A stretch of 64,000 nucleotides of DNA from Karalla daura (GCA_029224185.1 CM055197.1:22644862-22708861), one strand, 5' to 3'; counted from the stretch's first letter, positions 1 through 12,746 are shown. The notes: generated from the sequence alone by a model not told the origin. Program-made: numbers and translations.

Positions 1-348
1 AAATCTCACGTCTCGGCTCTCGCGTCGCCTGAACTCCTATTGTGGACGTCTCTCCCTACCAGAGGCTGAAAACCGATAGCCGCCTAAGCCCCAATGAAGA
101 TGCCAGCGGCAGCTACCACCAACGACAGGCTCACACTTCAGAGAGAAATGGAGTTCAAAGTCTGTAAATATGTAAAAGCTCCATCTGTTCTATCTTGCAT
201 AGGGCAGACAGTAGAGAAGAGCAGAAACGGGAAGCAGCGAACACATCTAATGAACCGTCTTCAGTTATCGTTGGGAGGAACACATATGGAATACATATAT
301 ATATGTATATATATGTACGTATTCCATTTCAATGAAGCCAGTACTCAC

Positions 349-404
349 TAAGGTTTGGTCCAGCTGCGTGGTTCCTCCCTGTCAGTCCTCTGTTCGGGGA
401 TGAC
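349..404 (-). CDS. Candidate short minus-strand exon of an unidentified gene
   Basis: On the minus strand a pyrimidine-rich tract ending in CTGCAG precedes an open 56-base stretch that ends at the donor TTA|GTGAGT. Entered at phase 0 it reads 18 codons plus 2 bases with no stop. That phase agrees with the candidate exon at 2487-2765 on the same strand. I recognise no protein family. A minus-strand TATA-like GATAAAAA at about 504-513 offers another reading, in which this is part of an untranslated first exon. The call is weak: short open stretches with acceptable splice sites occur by chance. Confidence 0.2.
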
Positions 405-2486
405 CTGCAGCCAGTGATGGGGAGGAGGGAGGCTCCTCTCCGCTCTCTCCGCTCTCTCGCTGACTGAACCCTCCCTCTGGGCCTGTGGCCTGTGGCGGCA
501 GCTGATTTTTATCAGGGTCCGCTGGCTATTTCGGGAGGGTGGGCTGGCGGCCGCGGCTACTCGCCTGACTCAGTCGCCTCTGTTAGTCACCGGGGGACTG
601 GGGCAACCCACCCCCCCTCCAGCACCTCCCATTCCCACAGGGGCATTGTCATAGCGCTATAACGGGCGCGCGAGGTGGGACCTGGAGTATGTGCGCGTGA
701 GGGCGTTTGGCCGGGGACAAAAAAACCTTTCGATTGTCTTGCTTTCACGGAGGGGCACGTGACCTCGTCACATACGATTGGCTGGATCGTGACATGGACC
801 TGGTTTTTCCGTCTGTGGAAGCATGATTTCAGACTCTTTTCACTGTTGTGACGCGCTGTTTGTTTCGCGAGCCATCCCAGCTGTGGTAGTTTTGGTTACG
901 CTTCCGCCAGGCGGGTTTACTCGTGCCAGGTGTCGGTTTCGGGACAGCGGGAGAGTCAAGGCTCGGAAAGTGAAGGGCCGCGTCAGTGTGGGAGCCCCCC
1001 AGCGCCAGCCTTCCCCCCTATCTTAAGCATGTGCGGCCAACACATAGCTATGCATTTACACCACCACCTAACCTCTTTATTTAGGTTTCCTGCTCCTCTC
1101 GGGGGCCAAAGGACGCAGAGGTCAGAGCTCAGCAAGCTCTGTGAGGAGAGCCACTGTGCCGCTTTAATTCCTAGAGACCTTGATCTTGACATTTTACCCC
1201 CAACCCCCCCCTCCTCGGTAACTTAGCCCTGATTGATTGCACACGGTGGATGTGTGGGGACGATTCAGCCTTTGTGTTTATCTCAAACCGGCAGAAAGGG
1301 GAACAGTGCTGCTCAGAGTTTGAACAATAGTAGCTTTGGTGTTCTGAAAGCGTTTCAATAATGACAACAGTGACAAATATGGCCGTGGTCTCGTGTTTTC
1401 GGGGATACCCTGGCAGCAGGCTCACCTGACCAGTGTCTGACCGCTCTGTTGGCCGACTGTGGGAGCCCATTCACCATCTTGCCTCCTTCCACATGGCCAT
1501 TTCTCTGCGGATAGACAGCACATGAGGTGGTGAGCAGGCTGGCGCACACTTCCAAACTGAACTGAGAACGTTCCCCAAATCCCATCAAGTTTGAATTGGA
1601 TTGGAATTGAGGTTGCAAACGGGAAGTAGAATCGCAATTCAAATTTGAACCGAAGGGAACGGAATTTCCATGAGGTTCCATGAATTTCGATATATTCCAC
1701 AATCATGCTTTACAGTGTATTCCACACTTGACTGACACTTGACCTTTCATACAAATCATTGTTATGAACTTCATGCTCACATATGTTAATACAGCAAATG
1801 TTCTTCATTGACCGTTAAGTGGATAAGCATCATCAATCAAACAGGTAATTTAATTTGATGTATCAGACCTTTCATATATTTAAATACCCCAGATATAACT
1901 CTGGAAAAGACTCATTTACTTGACTAATTTTCTCACTCATTTACTCGTGTAAGTAAAGAGAGTATTACAAGTCATTCAAAGTGTTTATGTTTAACATTTG
2001 CATTTGTAGAATTTGAGCCGGAACCTTTGTTCCCCGTTGAAAGAATGGGCTCGAAAGGAATGTCACTGAACCGCAGTCCATTTAATTCCAGCCACAATCC
2101 AACATAACGAAGGGGCACAGCCTGTTCAAGTCGAGCTCCAGGCGTCGAAATGATCTGAGTTGACGTTCCAAATCCAGAATTTTGCACAACCTCGGTGCGA
2201 ACACGAAGGCCTCGGCAGGTTAATCCCCTTAAAGATACAATCTGGAGCCAGCGGGAAACCTCTGGGTTGCCTCTACAAGAGCTTAAAACAAAAGCATAAA
2301 GAAAAACACTACGCTTTTCAAAACTATGTACTACCCTATGCAAACACTTGTTTTTGGATTTTATCTTGTCTAGTGAGAAGTCACCAAAATAATAACAATA
2401 ATACTAATAATGATACTTCTGGCTTCTACAGAGACACTGTGTGACTAGGCTTGGACTGCACTCGCCTCCGGAGCGCTATAACCCAC
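405..2486. other. Non-coding stretch between the two exon candidates
   Basis: There is no convincing coding exon on either strand. A GC-rich patch at about 480-700 contains a minus-strand TATA-like GATAAAAA inside an imperfect palindrome (about 502-515). The 1,600-2,450 part is AT-rich and ordinary. The open frames here have no recognisable domain composition. Confidence 0.4.
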
Positions 2487-2765
2487 CTGGCCGGCTGGCT
2501 GTCTGGGGCCGTCGTGGCCGCTCCTCTCCTGCGGGGGGCGGTCTCTCACCGTCTTCCCCGCACCGAGCCGGGGTCCGCTGTCGACGGCCCCCTGCGCCGT
2601 GGCCTTGGACTCAAACAAGGCCCGCAGCTCCCTGGTGCCTGCGGAGTCCCTCGGAGGGAGGCGGTCCACGGAGCGGCTCCGGGACAGGTCCGGGCTTCTC
2701 CCGGGGCTCCAGAGGGCCGCGGTGCTCCGGCTCTCCGGCCTCCTCCGTGGAGCGTCCGCGCCGCT
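2487..2765 (-). CDS. Candidate 93-codon minus-strand exon, unidentified protein
   Basis: The minus strand shows an acceptor CTCTCGGCAG, then 279 bases (exactly 93 codons, phase 0 at both ends) with no stop, then a consensus donor CAG|GTGGGT. The translated segment is basic and rich in Ser, Arg and Pro, with a phospho-site-like run (SRSRSVDRLP) followed by a short amphipathic stretch (RELRALFESKA). This composition suits a disordered region of a scaffold or cytoskeletal protein, but I do not recognise the family. The patch is more GC- and CpG-rich than its flanks, which alone could create a long open frame. No initiator Met is visible; upstream exons would lie to the right and downstream ones to the left, including the candidate at 349-404. 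It could be spurious. Confidence 0.35.
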
Positions 2766-3744
2766 CTGCCGAGAGCGATTGTGTTTGGACGGTGTTGCTG
2801 TTTCACGGTGTGTGTGACATGCAAAGGAAGGAACGCACTACCTGGAGTTTGACCTCCACTTTTCCAACACTCCTGAGATCGGTGCAGCTTTGGTACCTGA
2901 GGGAAATGTCAATATTGCCTTGTGATGTCAAGAATCGCTGTTCTCAGGTCAGGTGAACAACGCCGTTTTGTTGAACCTACTGTTGCACCAGCTGAGACAC
3001 CGATTTCCTGAGCCCAGATGGCATGACCCCTGACCTCTCCTGAGCCCCTGGGAGGCTCTTCAAGGACTGTGTTCTCCTAAGGACAAACGCCTCCATTGCA
3101 GTCTTTCCACCTGAAGCTGACGTGATGGAGTTGCTGACACAACGAAAACGTTAGTTTGCCTCCATGCACTCAAATGACTGCGGACACACAACTTGAAGAG
3201 CGTAAAACGCAGGGACGAAAGGTATCAAAATACATTCACACAATAGCCCTACTGTCCTTGAGTGCAATAGAGGTGCAAAGAAAAAGCACAGAGATAGATA
3301 TTGTACCTTCTACTCCACTGCATTTATTCATTAACCCCGCAGACACCACACAAGGTTCATTTGCCAAAATAACTGAGATCTCCAAGGAAAATTCACAACA
3401 GTGCACGGTATCTGAAATCCCTTAGCTCTGAGATGACACATACATTCGAGAATGGTTATGACCTGAAAAGTGAATATAACTTATGAGGAATTTTCCAGCG
3501 ATTTAGTTTTAAGCACGCAGCTGAGGTTCGACTTCACTGAGTGATCATGTAACGAGCTCTCACACTTGACAGTCATATGATTCTGTTAATGTTTATGATC
3601 GCAGACTTAGCTTAGCTTGCCACTCTGCCCGTTTACTGCTGTTAAATCAACGCCTATCGCCATATCGTCGCCAAAAGCTTTGCTCGACTGAACAAAGAGG
3701 AGCAAATCTAACTTTTGATCAGACATTGATGAGCGTTTCAAAAT

Positions 3745-3781
3745 TTAACCCTAACCCTAACCCTAATCCTAACCCTAACCC
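3745..3781 (-). repeat. Interstitial telomeric repeat (TTAGGG)n
   Basis: About six consecutive units of CCCTAA on the plus strand (TTAGGG on the minus strand), one of them with a single substitution (CCTAAT). The block is embedded in unique AT-rich DNA well away from a chromosome end as far as this window shows. It is the vertebrate telomere motif and is best explained as an insertion during break repair or an old fusion remnant. Confidence 0.9.
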
Positions 3782-4189
3782 GTTCATTTAAAAACAGGTA
3801 TATCCATTGGCATTGTAGGCACTCTGAAACACACAATACTGCAAACTCCAAATATCAACAGAGCCGCTCAGTCTGCTAAACCCGAAGAATAGATGAAGCC
3901 GTACCTGCAGAGAGGATTCACCTGTGCATCTCCGTCTTTGTGACTGGCTTGTGGCGTGGGAGCATCTCTCACAAGACCGGGCAGTTACTAGCGGCCAAAG
4001 TCCTCAGCAAACCGTGTGATTCCCGGCCTCCGGATGTGGCAGCCGCTTCTTGATGCATTTCGCTGACGGATCAGCGGAACGCACCGTGTGTGTGTTTTAT
4101 TGTGGCAATAGATCACAAGGTCTGAAATCTGCCCCCCTCGCCATAAAGGCAGGAAATGACCAGTTTTTTTGCTGTTTTATTGTGGCGTC

Positions 4190-4378
4190 TAAACAGCGGG
4201 GACAGTGATGAGCGCGCTGCGCGCCGCGCGCTGCGCGTGGCCGGACGGCGGACCTGTGCGCGCCCCGGCAGCTGTTCCCTTTCAGGTGACAGCGCCGGGA
4301 TGCCTGGCATAGCTCTGCGGCCGTGTCTTGCGCCGAAACGCAGAGACGCAGCGTTTTCAGCCGCCGCGGCTTCATTCC

Positions 4379-4425
<47 letters not shown>

Positions 4426-4540
4426 CCCGCGCTATTATTCCTCAGATGACAGCCGCACGTCCGGAGCACGCAAAGCGCTGATCCGCAGAATGCAGAGCGG
4501 AGGGCCCGGTGCCGCCGCACGGGCTCAAAGGGTGGGGCCG
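4190..4540. other. CpG-dense patch with 43-base poly(C)
   Basis: This patch is much richer in CpG than its flanks, with a near-palindromic run of GCGC and GCGCGC words at about 4208-4240. It is followed by an uninterrupted poly(C) tract (4382-4424; G-rich on the minus strand). No exon with matching splice sites is evident. It resembles a small CpG island with no gene attached, and may be a promoter for an unannotated transcript. Confidence 0.5.
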
Positions 4541-5763
4541 TCCCAGATCGCTGGCAGCATATGCGAGTTATATACGTGCCAGTAAACCTGGGAGAACTTT
4601 ACACATCTCCCACTGTAATTATTAACCGTCATTAGGACTGGCTACATCACAGCGTGACCTGCAATGTGACCTCAGACCGAGATAATGAGAATTAAAGAAA
4701 GATCTTTAGTCTTTCGCGTGAGCTTTTGGACCCTGCTCTGTCACATCCTTGAAAATGCTCGTAGAGACGCTCGCGTTCAGCGAGTGAAGTGTGAAGACAA
4801 GTCAGGCAAGCTGGTCAGGGAAGAGGGGGCATCCCCTGACTTACCTGGACCAGCATCAGGTAGGAGCACAAAGTTTCAATGGGAGCACCGTCGCCATTCT
4901 GACAGTTAGACGCTCCTTATTGGGGTGTCCAAAAGATTCAATTGCGCACACTGAAAAACTCATGAATGGTCCGGCTTGTGTTAAATCAGGTTGTACTTTG
5001 CACTGAATGCTCTCTTCCTAGCCTGCAGTACGAGGGCTAAAAGGTGCCACTGCTGGCTTCAAGCCTTTTAGATTGACACTTGCTTAGCAGACATAAAATG
5101 AATGATGCTACTGAGCACGGCCACATCAGAATCTTGTCGCGGTTGTCTGTCCTTTCTATTGCCCTCAAGTGGCCAAAAAGCTGCTTTTGATTTTGCTGAC
5201 AGGAAAGGAGTCACTGGACGGGCATATGTGGTCAGTGCTTTGCTGGCTTGCACGTTTGGCATTCTCATCGGACCAGCACACCGATGTTTCTGGCACTTCT
5301 GTCATCGGGGCCGCTTGACGCTTTGGACATGGCCATGCTGACCTCCAGTGGAGGAAGCGGTTCATTCATTTCTTTGAGGGCTAGAGAAAAGAGTGCGTCA
5401 TTTAACAGCCAGGAGATGGCACCAGAGGGACACCCTTCCCCTGGCCGTGTGCGCGGTTGAAAGGCGTGAAAAGTGCATACTTGTAATGATTATGCCATGA
5501 GACAGGCCAGTGTGCGCGTCAGTGTTTATTTGCGTGCGGTGGCTATTTGCTTGGATCTCTGAGCTGCCTGTGTGCACTCACCTCAGTGTCGCACCAGCAG
5601 ACTTCAAGAGCCTTGTGCAAATGCATGTGTCATGGCAAGTGACAGTGGAGTCAGACACGCAGGGAGAGGAGAGCCATGCTGTCGTCAGCCCTGAACGCAT
5701 GTGTTCCCAGCTGCACTGGGAGCGGAGAGCCAATCGGTGAGGGACTGAGCTTGTGGGGGAAAG

Positions 5764-5901
5764 GTGGTGGTGGTGGTGGGGGGGGGGGGGGTTACAGTCT
5801 CACCCAGTCTCACCCACGCAGCTCCACAGAGCGGCCAGCCCTGGCTGCGACAGCTGAGAACAGCGCGGCTTCTCCTCCCGCAGAAGCCTCACATGGAGCC
5901 G

Positions 5902-5940
<39 letters not shown>

Positions 5941-5970
5941 AGGGGGGGGGGGGGCGGGGGGGGTGTGCAT
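5764..5970. repeat. G-tract and (GT)n simple repeats
   Basis: A (GGT)n run passes into a G tract (5764-5791). Unique sequence follows, then an uninterrupted GT array (about 5905-5939) running directly into another G-rich tract (to about 5970). The minus strand is correspondingly C/CA-rich. No coding function is apparent; the open frames through it are repeat artefacts. Confidence 0.85.
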
Positions 5971-8497
5971 CCGTGCAGCATTCCTCCGGGGTGCGCACGC
6001 CTTTCGTGCCCAAGGCGCAGGCACACGGGCCACTGTGCGAGTTTGTAGGAAAGGTCACCGCGGCTCTCTGGCGAATGTCGACAAGAGGCTCATTGTTGAA
6101 GGGGGGACGTCAGACCCGATCACACAGCTGCTGGGCTGTTGCGGCTCGCACCGTTCACATGCGGCGACAGATAAGATCGCTGCTGAAAACTCCAGTCGTG
6201 TAACCTACTTTGCGCTGGGAGCTGTGGCTCGACGGGTTCCTTGCCACAGCGCTGCACAAGTTATCATGCACAGAAGACGTTTTGCAAGCCTCTGACTCTC
6301 TCTGTCTTGCTGCTGTGTTAATCAAAGCACCCGTCATAAGCATGCGTCTCTTTCGCCTTGCCTCGGAGCATTACATTAGCTCTGGGCCGGACCGCTTCTA
6401 GGTGTGACTGCCAAGCAAAGGCGTTTAAATTATGCATCGCAGTGCATTCCGGCCCATGCGCTGTGCATGGAAGTTACACTTGTTTGACCATGATGAATTT
6501 TACAGCACACATGTTGCACAGAGAGCACTTCGGGCTCCAGGATGCAGCCTCCGGGAGTGACTCTGCCACAGATACATACGGCGTTACCCTCGGAGCGGCC
6601 CCAGGAGCGCGCAGCAAATGCACTCGGCTCCGGTCCAGCGCCTGCCAATATAGGGCTGTCACAGGAAGTTCTCTGGTGTCGCTCCCCGGGCCGATATCAG
6701 AGACCCGGACACAGGGGGACGTCAGTTGAGGCGTCGCTTAAGGTGTCACCGTTGCGAAATCTCACCCAAACTCTTTATCTGATGCCATTGTCTGAGCGGA
6801 GCGAGTCAGACGCGCTCCCATTGTGCTGCTGACAGATTCTTGGCACACAGTTGAGTTCCGAGGCGCTTCTGATTCCTCCATTGGCTCGCTATTTGGAGAT
6901 ATTCTTTGCCTGAGCAGTTGGAGCAGTTTGGGTCACTTCACATGAGATTCACGTCGGTGCGTAACGTTTGATCAACATATGGCAACAGTTGGACGTTGCC
7001 GAGAGCAACATCTATACTACCCGGCCTGAAAGTCTATAGAGTCAGTCAAATAAAACCAGCGTGTCACAAATCAATAGCAAGGACCGCGTGTGTTTTTACT
7101 CAGAGACTCTCAACGCAAAGTCACAGAGACAATACAGTCTGCAGGCAGTAAATATTGTTTGCAGACAATAAACGCGGGGCCTCAACAACGTCTCCAAAGA
7201 CTGAAACAGCGTGATCGACGGTCCATACGATGCTATACTCAAATTGAGTTCTGGAGCGGTATCAACGTGATGACCTCACACACAGCTTGCGAGGCAAGCT
7301 CGTGGCTCTTATCTCGTGCTACCGGGAAAACATTTCGGGATGGAAACCTCATCTACACATTCTCACTGGGGTTCGATTGCTCAGCACAGGCTCACAAAGC
7401 ATTCGCACCCTTGACTTTTCTTCCATTCACCTGCGAGCGTAACTTTTCGTGTTTGGAACCCCCAAAAATCCCCCCCAAAAAAACGTTCTGGAAGAACAAG
7501 AGTGGGTCTCGAAGGTAACGTCTAAAGGCATGGGTCAACCTACAGCCTCGTTAAAAGGATCACGGATGGGAGAAAGAGCGGGGATGACGTAAAACGTGCC
7601 CGTGACAGGCGGCTGCGGCCGGGGTCCGTGACGTCCGCAGCCGAGGACGGCGGCGACGAGGGCTGCGCTGATTCACCGCCTTCTACAGCAGAGGCAGCCG
7701 AGCTATTTTTTGCCCCCGCCACCATGGTGACGACTGTCAAAGAATGACATCAGAGGCTGCGTAAAGAAGGAGCCAACTCGTGTACACATGTGGGACTGGA
7801 AAAGGATGAGCCAGGGTAGCTATTAATGACGCAGAGGGAGAGAAAGTGGGGGGGGGGGGGGGGGGGGGGGGGTGGATATTGTTCATTTCTCAATATCACC
7901 AGGGAGTTAACCAGCCTCGCCAGTCTTCATCGCTCTCCTGCACTCCCGCTGAACTTGTGTCCCTGCTTGTTTCTCTGACTGCCTGGCTGTTGTCAGGGAG
8001 GTGTTTTTCAGGCCAGCCATTCCTCGCCTGGTGTTATCATATTATCACCTGACTGGAAAGCACCAACGCGCCGTCCGGCACAAGCCCGTACTTCCTGTTA
8101 TGCCCGGGGAAAACTGAGAGCGATCGTTGAAAAGGAGGCTAGATGCTTGGCGATAGTATCCGCAGAACGGAAAGAGGAACTGGGGCACGGTTTCACACGC
8201 TTGCTTGCATGCGGGCCATCGCCGGCACAGCTTGACTGAGGGAACGGGGCCACAAGAGCCCGTGGCAGCAACCTGAGAGGCTGCCAGAATGTAGGTTAAC
8301 TATAGGTTACGTAACATGGACTCCGGACTGAGAGCTGAGTGCTGGTGGAGGTTCACTCTCACTGCGCTGTCAAAGGGGATCGTGTGTCGCACACAGAATA
8401 AGAGCAGACGACGAGGTTGAGGAAGGCCAGCTCCGAAATACTGAACCTGTCCTGGCTGGGGCAATGTGTCATTTCTGAATAGCTTTTTACTCGAACT

Positions 8498-8571
8498 CAT
8501 TCATTCATTCATTCATTCATTCATTCATTCATTCATTCATTCATTCATTCATTCATTCATTCATTCATTCA
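8498..8571 (+). repeat. (CATT)n tetranucleotide microsatellite
   Basis: About 18 perfect units of CATT in a row, in intergenic DNA. It has no flanking target duplication and no coding content. Confidence 0.95.
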
Positions 8572-9038
8572 CCTGATTTGTAAATGGAATGAAATGCGAC
8601 AAAACACAGTTAAATGAGGTTAGGAGTGTGACTGAGGTGGAGGATCAGATCTGCTGGATGCAGTGAATTGTGGCGGGATGTATGTGATGCTGCACAATCG
8701 GTGCGCTCAAGGCAAAGTGTAAATTTGCCTCCATGACTCATCCCCATCTCTGTGCGTGCTGCGCCCGCGTGGTCCAAGGGGAAACGCGGATCAAGCGCCG
8801 GACTAAATTAAGCGTACAACAAAGTCACGCTGTGTGAGGCAAAGACCAGCAGGAGGAACAGGAAACTCCAACTGAAAGTGCCCAAATGTATTTTTGGGGA
8901 CGGGCGGTGCGATTGTGCTATGAATAGCCCGGGAGCCTCGCGTCGCGCTTTGATCACCTGCCGTTTGCAAGTCACGCCGAGGTCTCAGGGAGGGGGAGAC
9001 GCACACAACGGATAGACCTTCAAGCCGCGGAGCCCAGC

Positions 9039-9046
9039 TGACGTCA
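9039..9046. promoter_or_regulatory. Full palindromic cyclic-AMP response element
   Basis: A perfect TGACGTCA sits in a GC-rich patch (about 8900-9330) that also contains TATA-like AT words and donor-like GTCAGT. The patch lies about 1.7 kb upstream of the candidate csrnp1 first exon. The motif is seen directly; a regulatory role, for example an upstream alternative promoter, is inference. Confidence 0.35.
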
Positions 9047-10779
9047 AACTCAGCGATGAGAGCGACGCGCCGGGGCAGTCCACGGCCGAGTCTGGGCCGA
9101 GGGTCCGGCCAGTGCGCGCTGTTCACCCCGTAACGCCTCCCCGGTGTTTACTCCCCACGCAGGTCAGTGGAACGCAGAGGCGCGCGCGCTCTGCGACGAT
9201 CCCGGCCAAAGTGGGTCACGCTGGCGCTGCGCGCAACACGCTCGCAGCGCCTCCTCCTGCTCTAAATATCCGCACCGGCGGCGCTTCGCCCCTCCAGGTG
9301 TGCGTATTTCTCCCCGCGCATCAACACGGGGTTCAGAGCTCGAGAGTGTTTTGGACTCGTCTGACCTCCCACTCATCTGTCTGTCCATCTGTTAAGCCTC
9401 TGTTTGTCTCTCCGAGCGGAGCTTCCTCTTCCTCCGAGTTGTGGACACAGAGTGGCCTCTCATTATCTTTAAGCAGGGGCACAGGAATGTTAATCCACTC
9501 GCTTTACATTTCACACTCTGTATTTTTCGCCCCCAACAATCAGAGGTAGCGGTGCATTTGTGCACCCTGGCACAGCTGAATTTCCAACTCATGAATACAT
9601 GCATTTACTAGAAAGAGAATATGGCAGGAAAGTGAGGCAGGGTTTACACCCATATCTGTGATCCTGCACATCTACTGCTTTTTTACACTTCAGGGAGTTT
9701 TTCTGGAATGCCTGACTTGGAATTCCACTGCTGGGGCGCCTCAGTGAGTCATATTACAGGCATGCAAGATGAGTGTCACCTTTAAGGTTGGACTAATTGC
9801 TGCTTTTAGAGGAGAAAGAGTAGGAAGAAATGAAATGGTGGATTTCAACCCCCAGGTGATGTCATTTGCATATTGTCAGCCAGAAAGAGAGTGACAGTGC
9901 TGTCAAAATTCTTGTCTTATGCGAGGCAAACTGAAAGTAATGGTCTACACTGAAATGAATTGAGTTGCATGAGACTGAACTTCAAGAGCTTTCAGGGGGC
10001 GCTCAAAATCTATAGTTTGGTATTTAAGTTCCCAAAGATTTCACCAGAACACGTGTGAGTCGCTACCAGTGCATATGGGACTGGAACATATCCCGATTGT
10101 TGTCCCTCACCACATGATCGACACTGTTGCCCTCTGACCTTCTGTTTTTATTGAATCCTATTGAATTAAATAGCAAAAGAGATGACGTACATGTCAAATG
10201 GGTGCAGGTGTTCTAACTGGTTCATAATGCTGACTGATTTCCTCATGACCATCGCCATCTGGTTTACAGGTTATTGATTTACCGGAGTATCCCTGGCTGT
10301 GACGGTGTGTGTGTGTGTGTGCGTGTGTGCGCGCGCGCGCGTGTGTGTGTTTGTGTGTGTGTGTGGGAAGCCGTGACAGCAGTGTCTCCAGTCTCTGCAT
10401 GTGTCACCGTCTGCGTCAGGACAAGTCAACGCAGTCGCAGAGAGCAAGCAGCTCAGTCAAGATATGAAAACACCTGTCGTCCGTTATGTCAACCCTCAAA
10501 TAACCCCTCGGTGTTTATCGGCTTCCTTATGCGAATGGACGCGTTCATACCGGACTCCGAACTTTTAAGCGAGTCTAATTGTCGACTTGGAGTGCGTTAG
10601 CTGCGGTCATTCCGAACGGTGCGACGCACAGCCGACTTGCTAGGGCGGCAGCAGTGCGCATGAGCAGAGAGGGCTATGGGGGGTTACTATCTCGGCCGTG
10701 TTTGCTCTTTGGGAGCTCCCAGGCTGAGCTCCGCTCTGAAGCTCCACATAAACACTGTTCACTGAGCTCAGCTGGCTGC

Positions 10780-10862
10780 TCCCCGCTCCGGACGCGCAAG
10801 TTCGTCCAACAACACCTCCAAAACCGACCTTTGTCAGCTGGTATGCTGCGATCCACTCGCTG
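10780..10862 (+). other. Candidate non-coding exon 1 and core promoter of csrnp1
   Basis: A consensus donor, CTG|GTGAGT, ends a short GC-rich segment at 10862. A weak TATA-like CATAAA lies near 10747-10755, about 30 bases before the proposed start. The first coding exon of csrnp1 has a clear acceptor at 12745-12746 and begins 17 bases before the ATG, so a separate upstream 5'-UTR exon must exist. This is the best candidate I see within 2 kb. Exact transcript ends cannot be read from sequence alone. Confidence 0.35.
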
Positions 10863-11649
10863 GTGAGTCGCCGACGACAGATCACTGCGGTAACCCCACG
10901 GGCTCCGTGCTCGTTTGCAATCCGTGTACTTTTACGGACCACTAGTTCTATCACCTCGTAGTACGTTTGAGTGGGGGAGCTGGTCACTCGGTGTGACGTG
11001 AGCATGTCACGGACCGAGGCTGCCTAGGAGGATGTTTCCCCAACAGCAACCTCAGTTCAGTCCTGGGCTCCGGACAAAGTTGCTGTCACCAGGTCCAGTC
11101 GTGCGTGTTGTTGTTGTGCGTGAGAGGCAGCACGGGAAGTTTGCTCTGCTTTAAAGGGCACCGTGTCTGAGGAGGAGGAGGAGGAGAGGAGAGGAGAAGA
11201 GAAGAGAACAGGGGAGGAGAGGAGAGGAGAGGAGAGGAGAGGGGACACTGTTGTCATTGTAGGCATGGTGTGCCGGGGTGTCCGGCTGAGGGGTCAGGAG
11301 GTCAGCAGCCTAATGACCGTTGTCAGGCCGGAGCGGAAGCAGCTCCTCTCCCTCCTCCAGTGGGACGGACCCGCTGCGGCATCCAGCGCCACATTCCTCC
11401 GCGCTTGTGACCGAACGACAACGGTGGGGGGGGTGATTGTCCACTCCGCCCCGCGTCCGGCTCCTCCTCGGCCCCCCCAGTGCGCCCGCCCGCCCGCCGC
11501 TCCCCTACGCACAGATGAGTGTGCAGATGAGTCCCTGCACACCTCACTGCCTGTAGCGTGCAACGGCACAACAGGCTGTCTCCCGTTTCACCCGCTTGTT
11601 TGCTGATGGATCCAGGAAGTTGCTCGTTCCAAGTGCACACACGCACACG

Positions 11650-11739
<90 letters not shown>

Positions 11740-12746
11740 CTCATTCCTTTAACTGTTTGCTTACTACAGACAATCGGACGCCTCTCCTCCCCCGGAAACC
11801 CGGCATGAGTGTGCGTGTGTGACAGTGCCGGACGGAGCCAGCGGTTCATGTTGCCTCGCGCTGTGCTGCGTGACCCGAAGAGAGCGTGCCGCTTCGCCGG
11901 GTGTACGCGCTCCTCTGGGAGACGCGCTCCCTCCACTGCTTTCGGTGGCTTGAGGGGGAGGTCGCCCCAAATCCCGGTCAGCTGCATGCGTTCTCCGTTC
12001 ACTGTCTGTTACAGTTGTCGGGCTGAAAGGAGCCGGAGGTCGGCCCACTTCCAGCGTTCGGATGGGGGGGGGGGACAAGAGACCGAGTCATGGGTGTTTA
12101 GTTCACGGGCTCGATGGATGGCTTCAAGCCACTGCGAGCGTAATTGTCCGGTTTTATCTGTAAAGCAAACACGCCACCCGGGCAGGTCACACAGGCTGCC
12201 ACGATTTCCATAACTGAACCGCCACTGTAACACAGAGTAGACTGGACTGATGGCAGCCCTGGACTCTCTCCCGTCCCCCACATCTCCGCGTTACAACCGA
12301 GCCTGTGGTACGACTCGTCACCTGAAATCGCTCATGTTTGGACCTCTTCTCGTCCCAAAAATAGCAGCCACTTGAACCCCCGCACCCCCCAGTCCTCCGC
12401 GGACAGCCGCCGGACGGGCCGTTGTTTCCATGTATTCATTTCGGAAAGCTCCAGGAATCGTCGGAATGTTAATTACCCCGTCGGGGAAAAGGAAAGCGAG
12501 CCGACGGGTTTTCCCTCATCGTTCTCTCTCCAGCCCTCGGCTGGTTTGGAAACAACAAAGGTCCTGTTTGTGCGCTCTCGAAGACATCGTTTTGTTGCAT
12601 CAAGGCGTCACGAACCTCAGCGAGCGCAGGCCCTGGAACCCGGCTCGGCCAGGGTGAGCCGCAGCCCCCGACGAGAGGGGGCTCTCACTCCCGCGGGGCG
12701 TGGACTCGTCAGTTCTTTATTCGTTTATTGGCTTGTCCCCATGCAG
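10863..12746 (+). other. Probable csrnp1 intron 1 / promoter-proximal CpG-rich region
   Basis: This is GC-rich with no coding exon. It contains a purine tract of GAGGA units (about 11169-11243), a long CA microsatellite (about 11638-11736) and a short poly(G) near 12065. It ends with a pyrimidine tract and TGCAG acceptor before the csrnp1 start codon. Open frames through it are repeat- or composition-driven. Confidence 0.45.
11638..11736 (+). repeat. (CA)n microsatellite
   Basis: A CG/CA-mixed start passes into an uninterrupted CA array of nearly 80 bases. It lies within the probable first intron of csrnp1. Confidence 0.95.

Larger units (their letters stand above)
2766..10780. other. Intergenic region upstream of csrnp1
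   Basis: About 8 kb without a gene I can support. It holds an interstitial telomeric array (3745-3781), a CpG-dense patch with poly(C) (about 4190-4540), G-tract and GT microsatellites (5764-5970), poly(G) near 7848, a CATT array (8498-8571), a GC-rich patch with a full cyclic-AMP response element (9039-9046) and a GT/GC array (about 10303-10364). The open frames here have repeat-like or random composition. Distal csrnp1 regulatory elements could lie here but cannot be identified by eye. Confidence 0.5.

Noticed and set aside
5676..6295. Long plus-strand open frames through the GT and G tracts
   Set aside because: The frames consist of Cys-Val and Gly runs from simple repeats, with no domain, no conserved flanks and no phase-compatible splice sites.
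11323..12002. Minus-strand open frames of 135-152 codons near csrnp1
   Set aside because: Their length comes from the CA array and CpG-rich composition; the same DNA is open in several frames.
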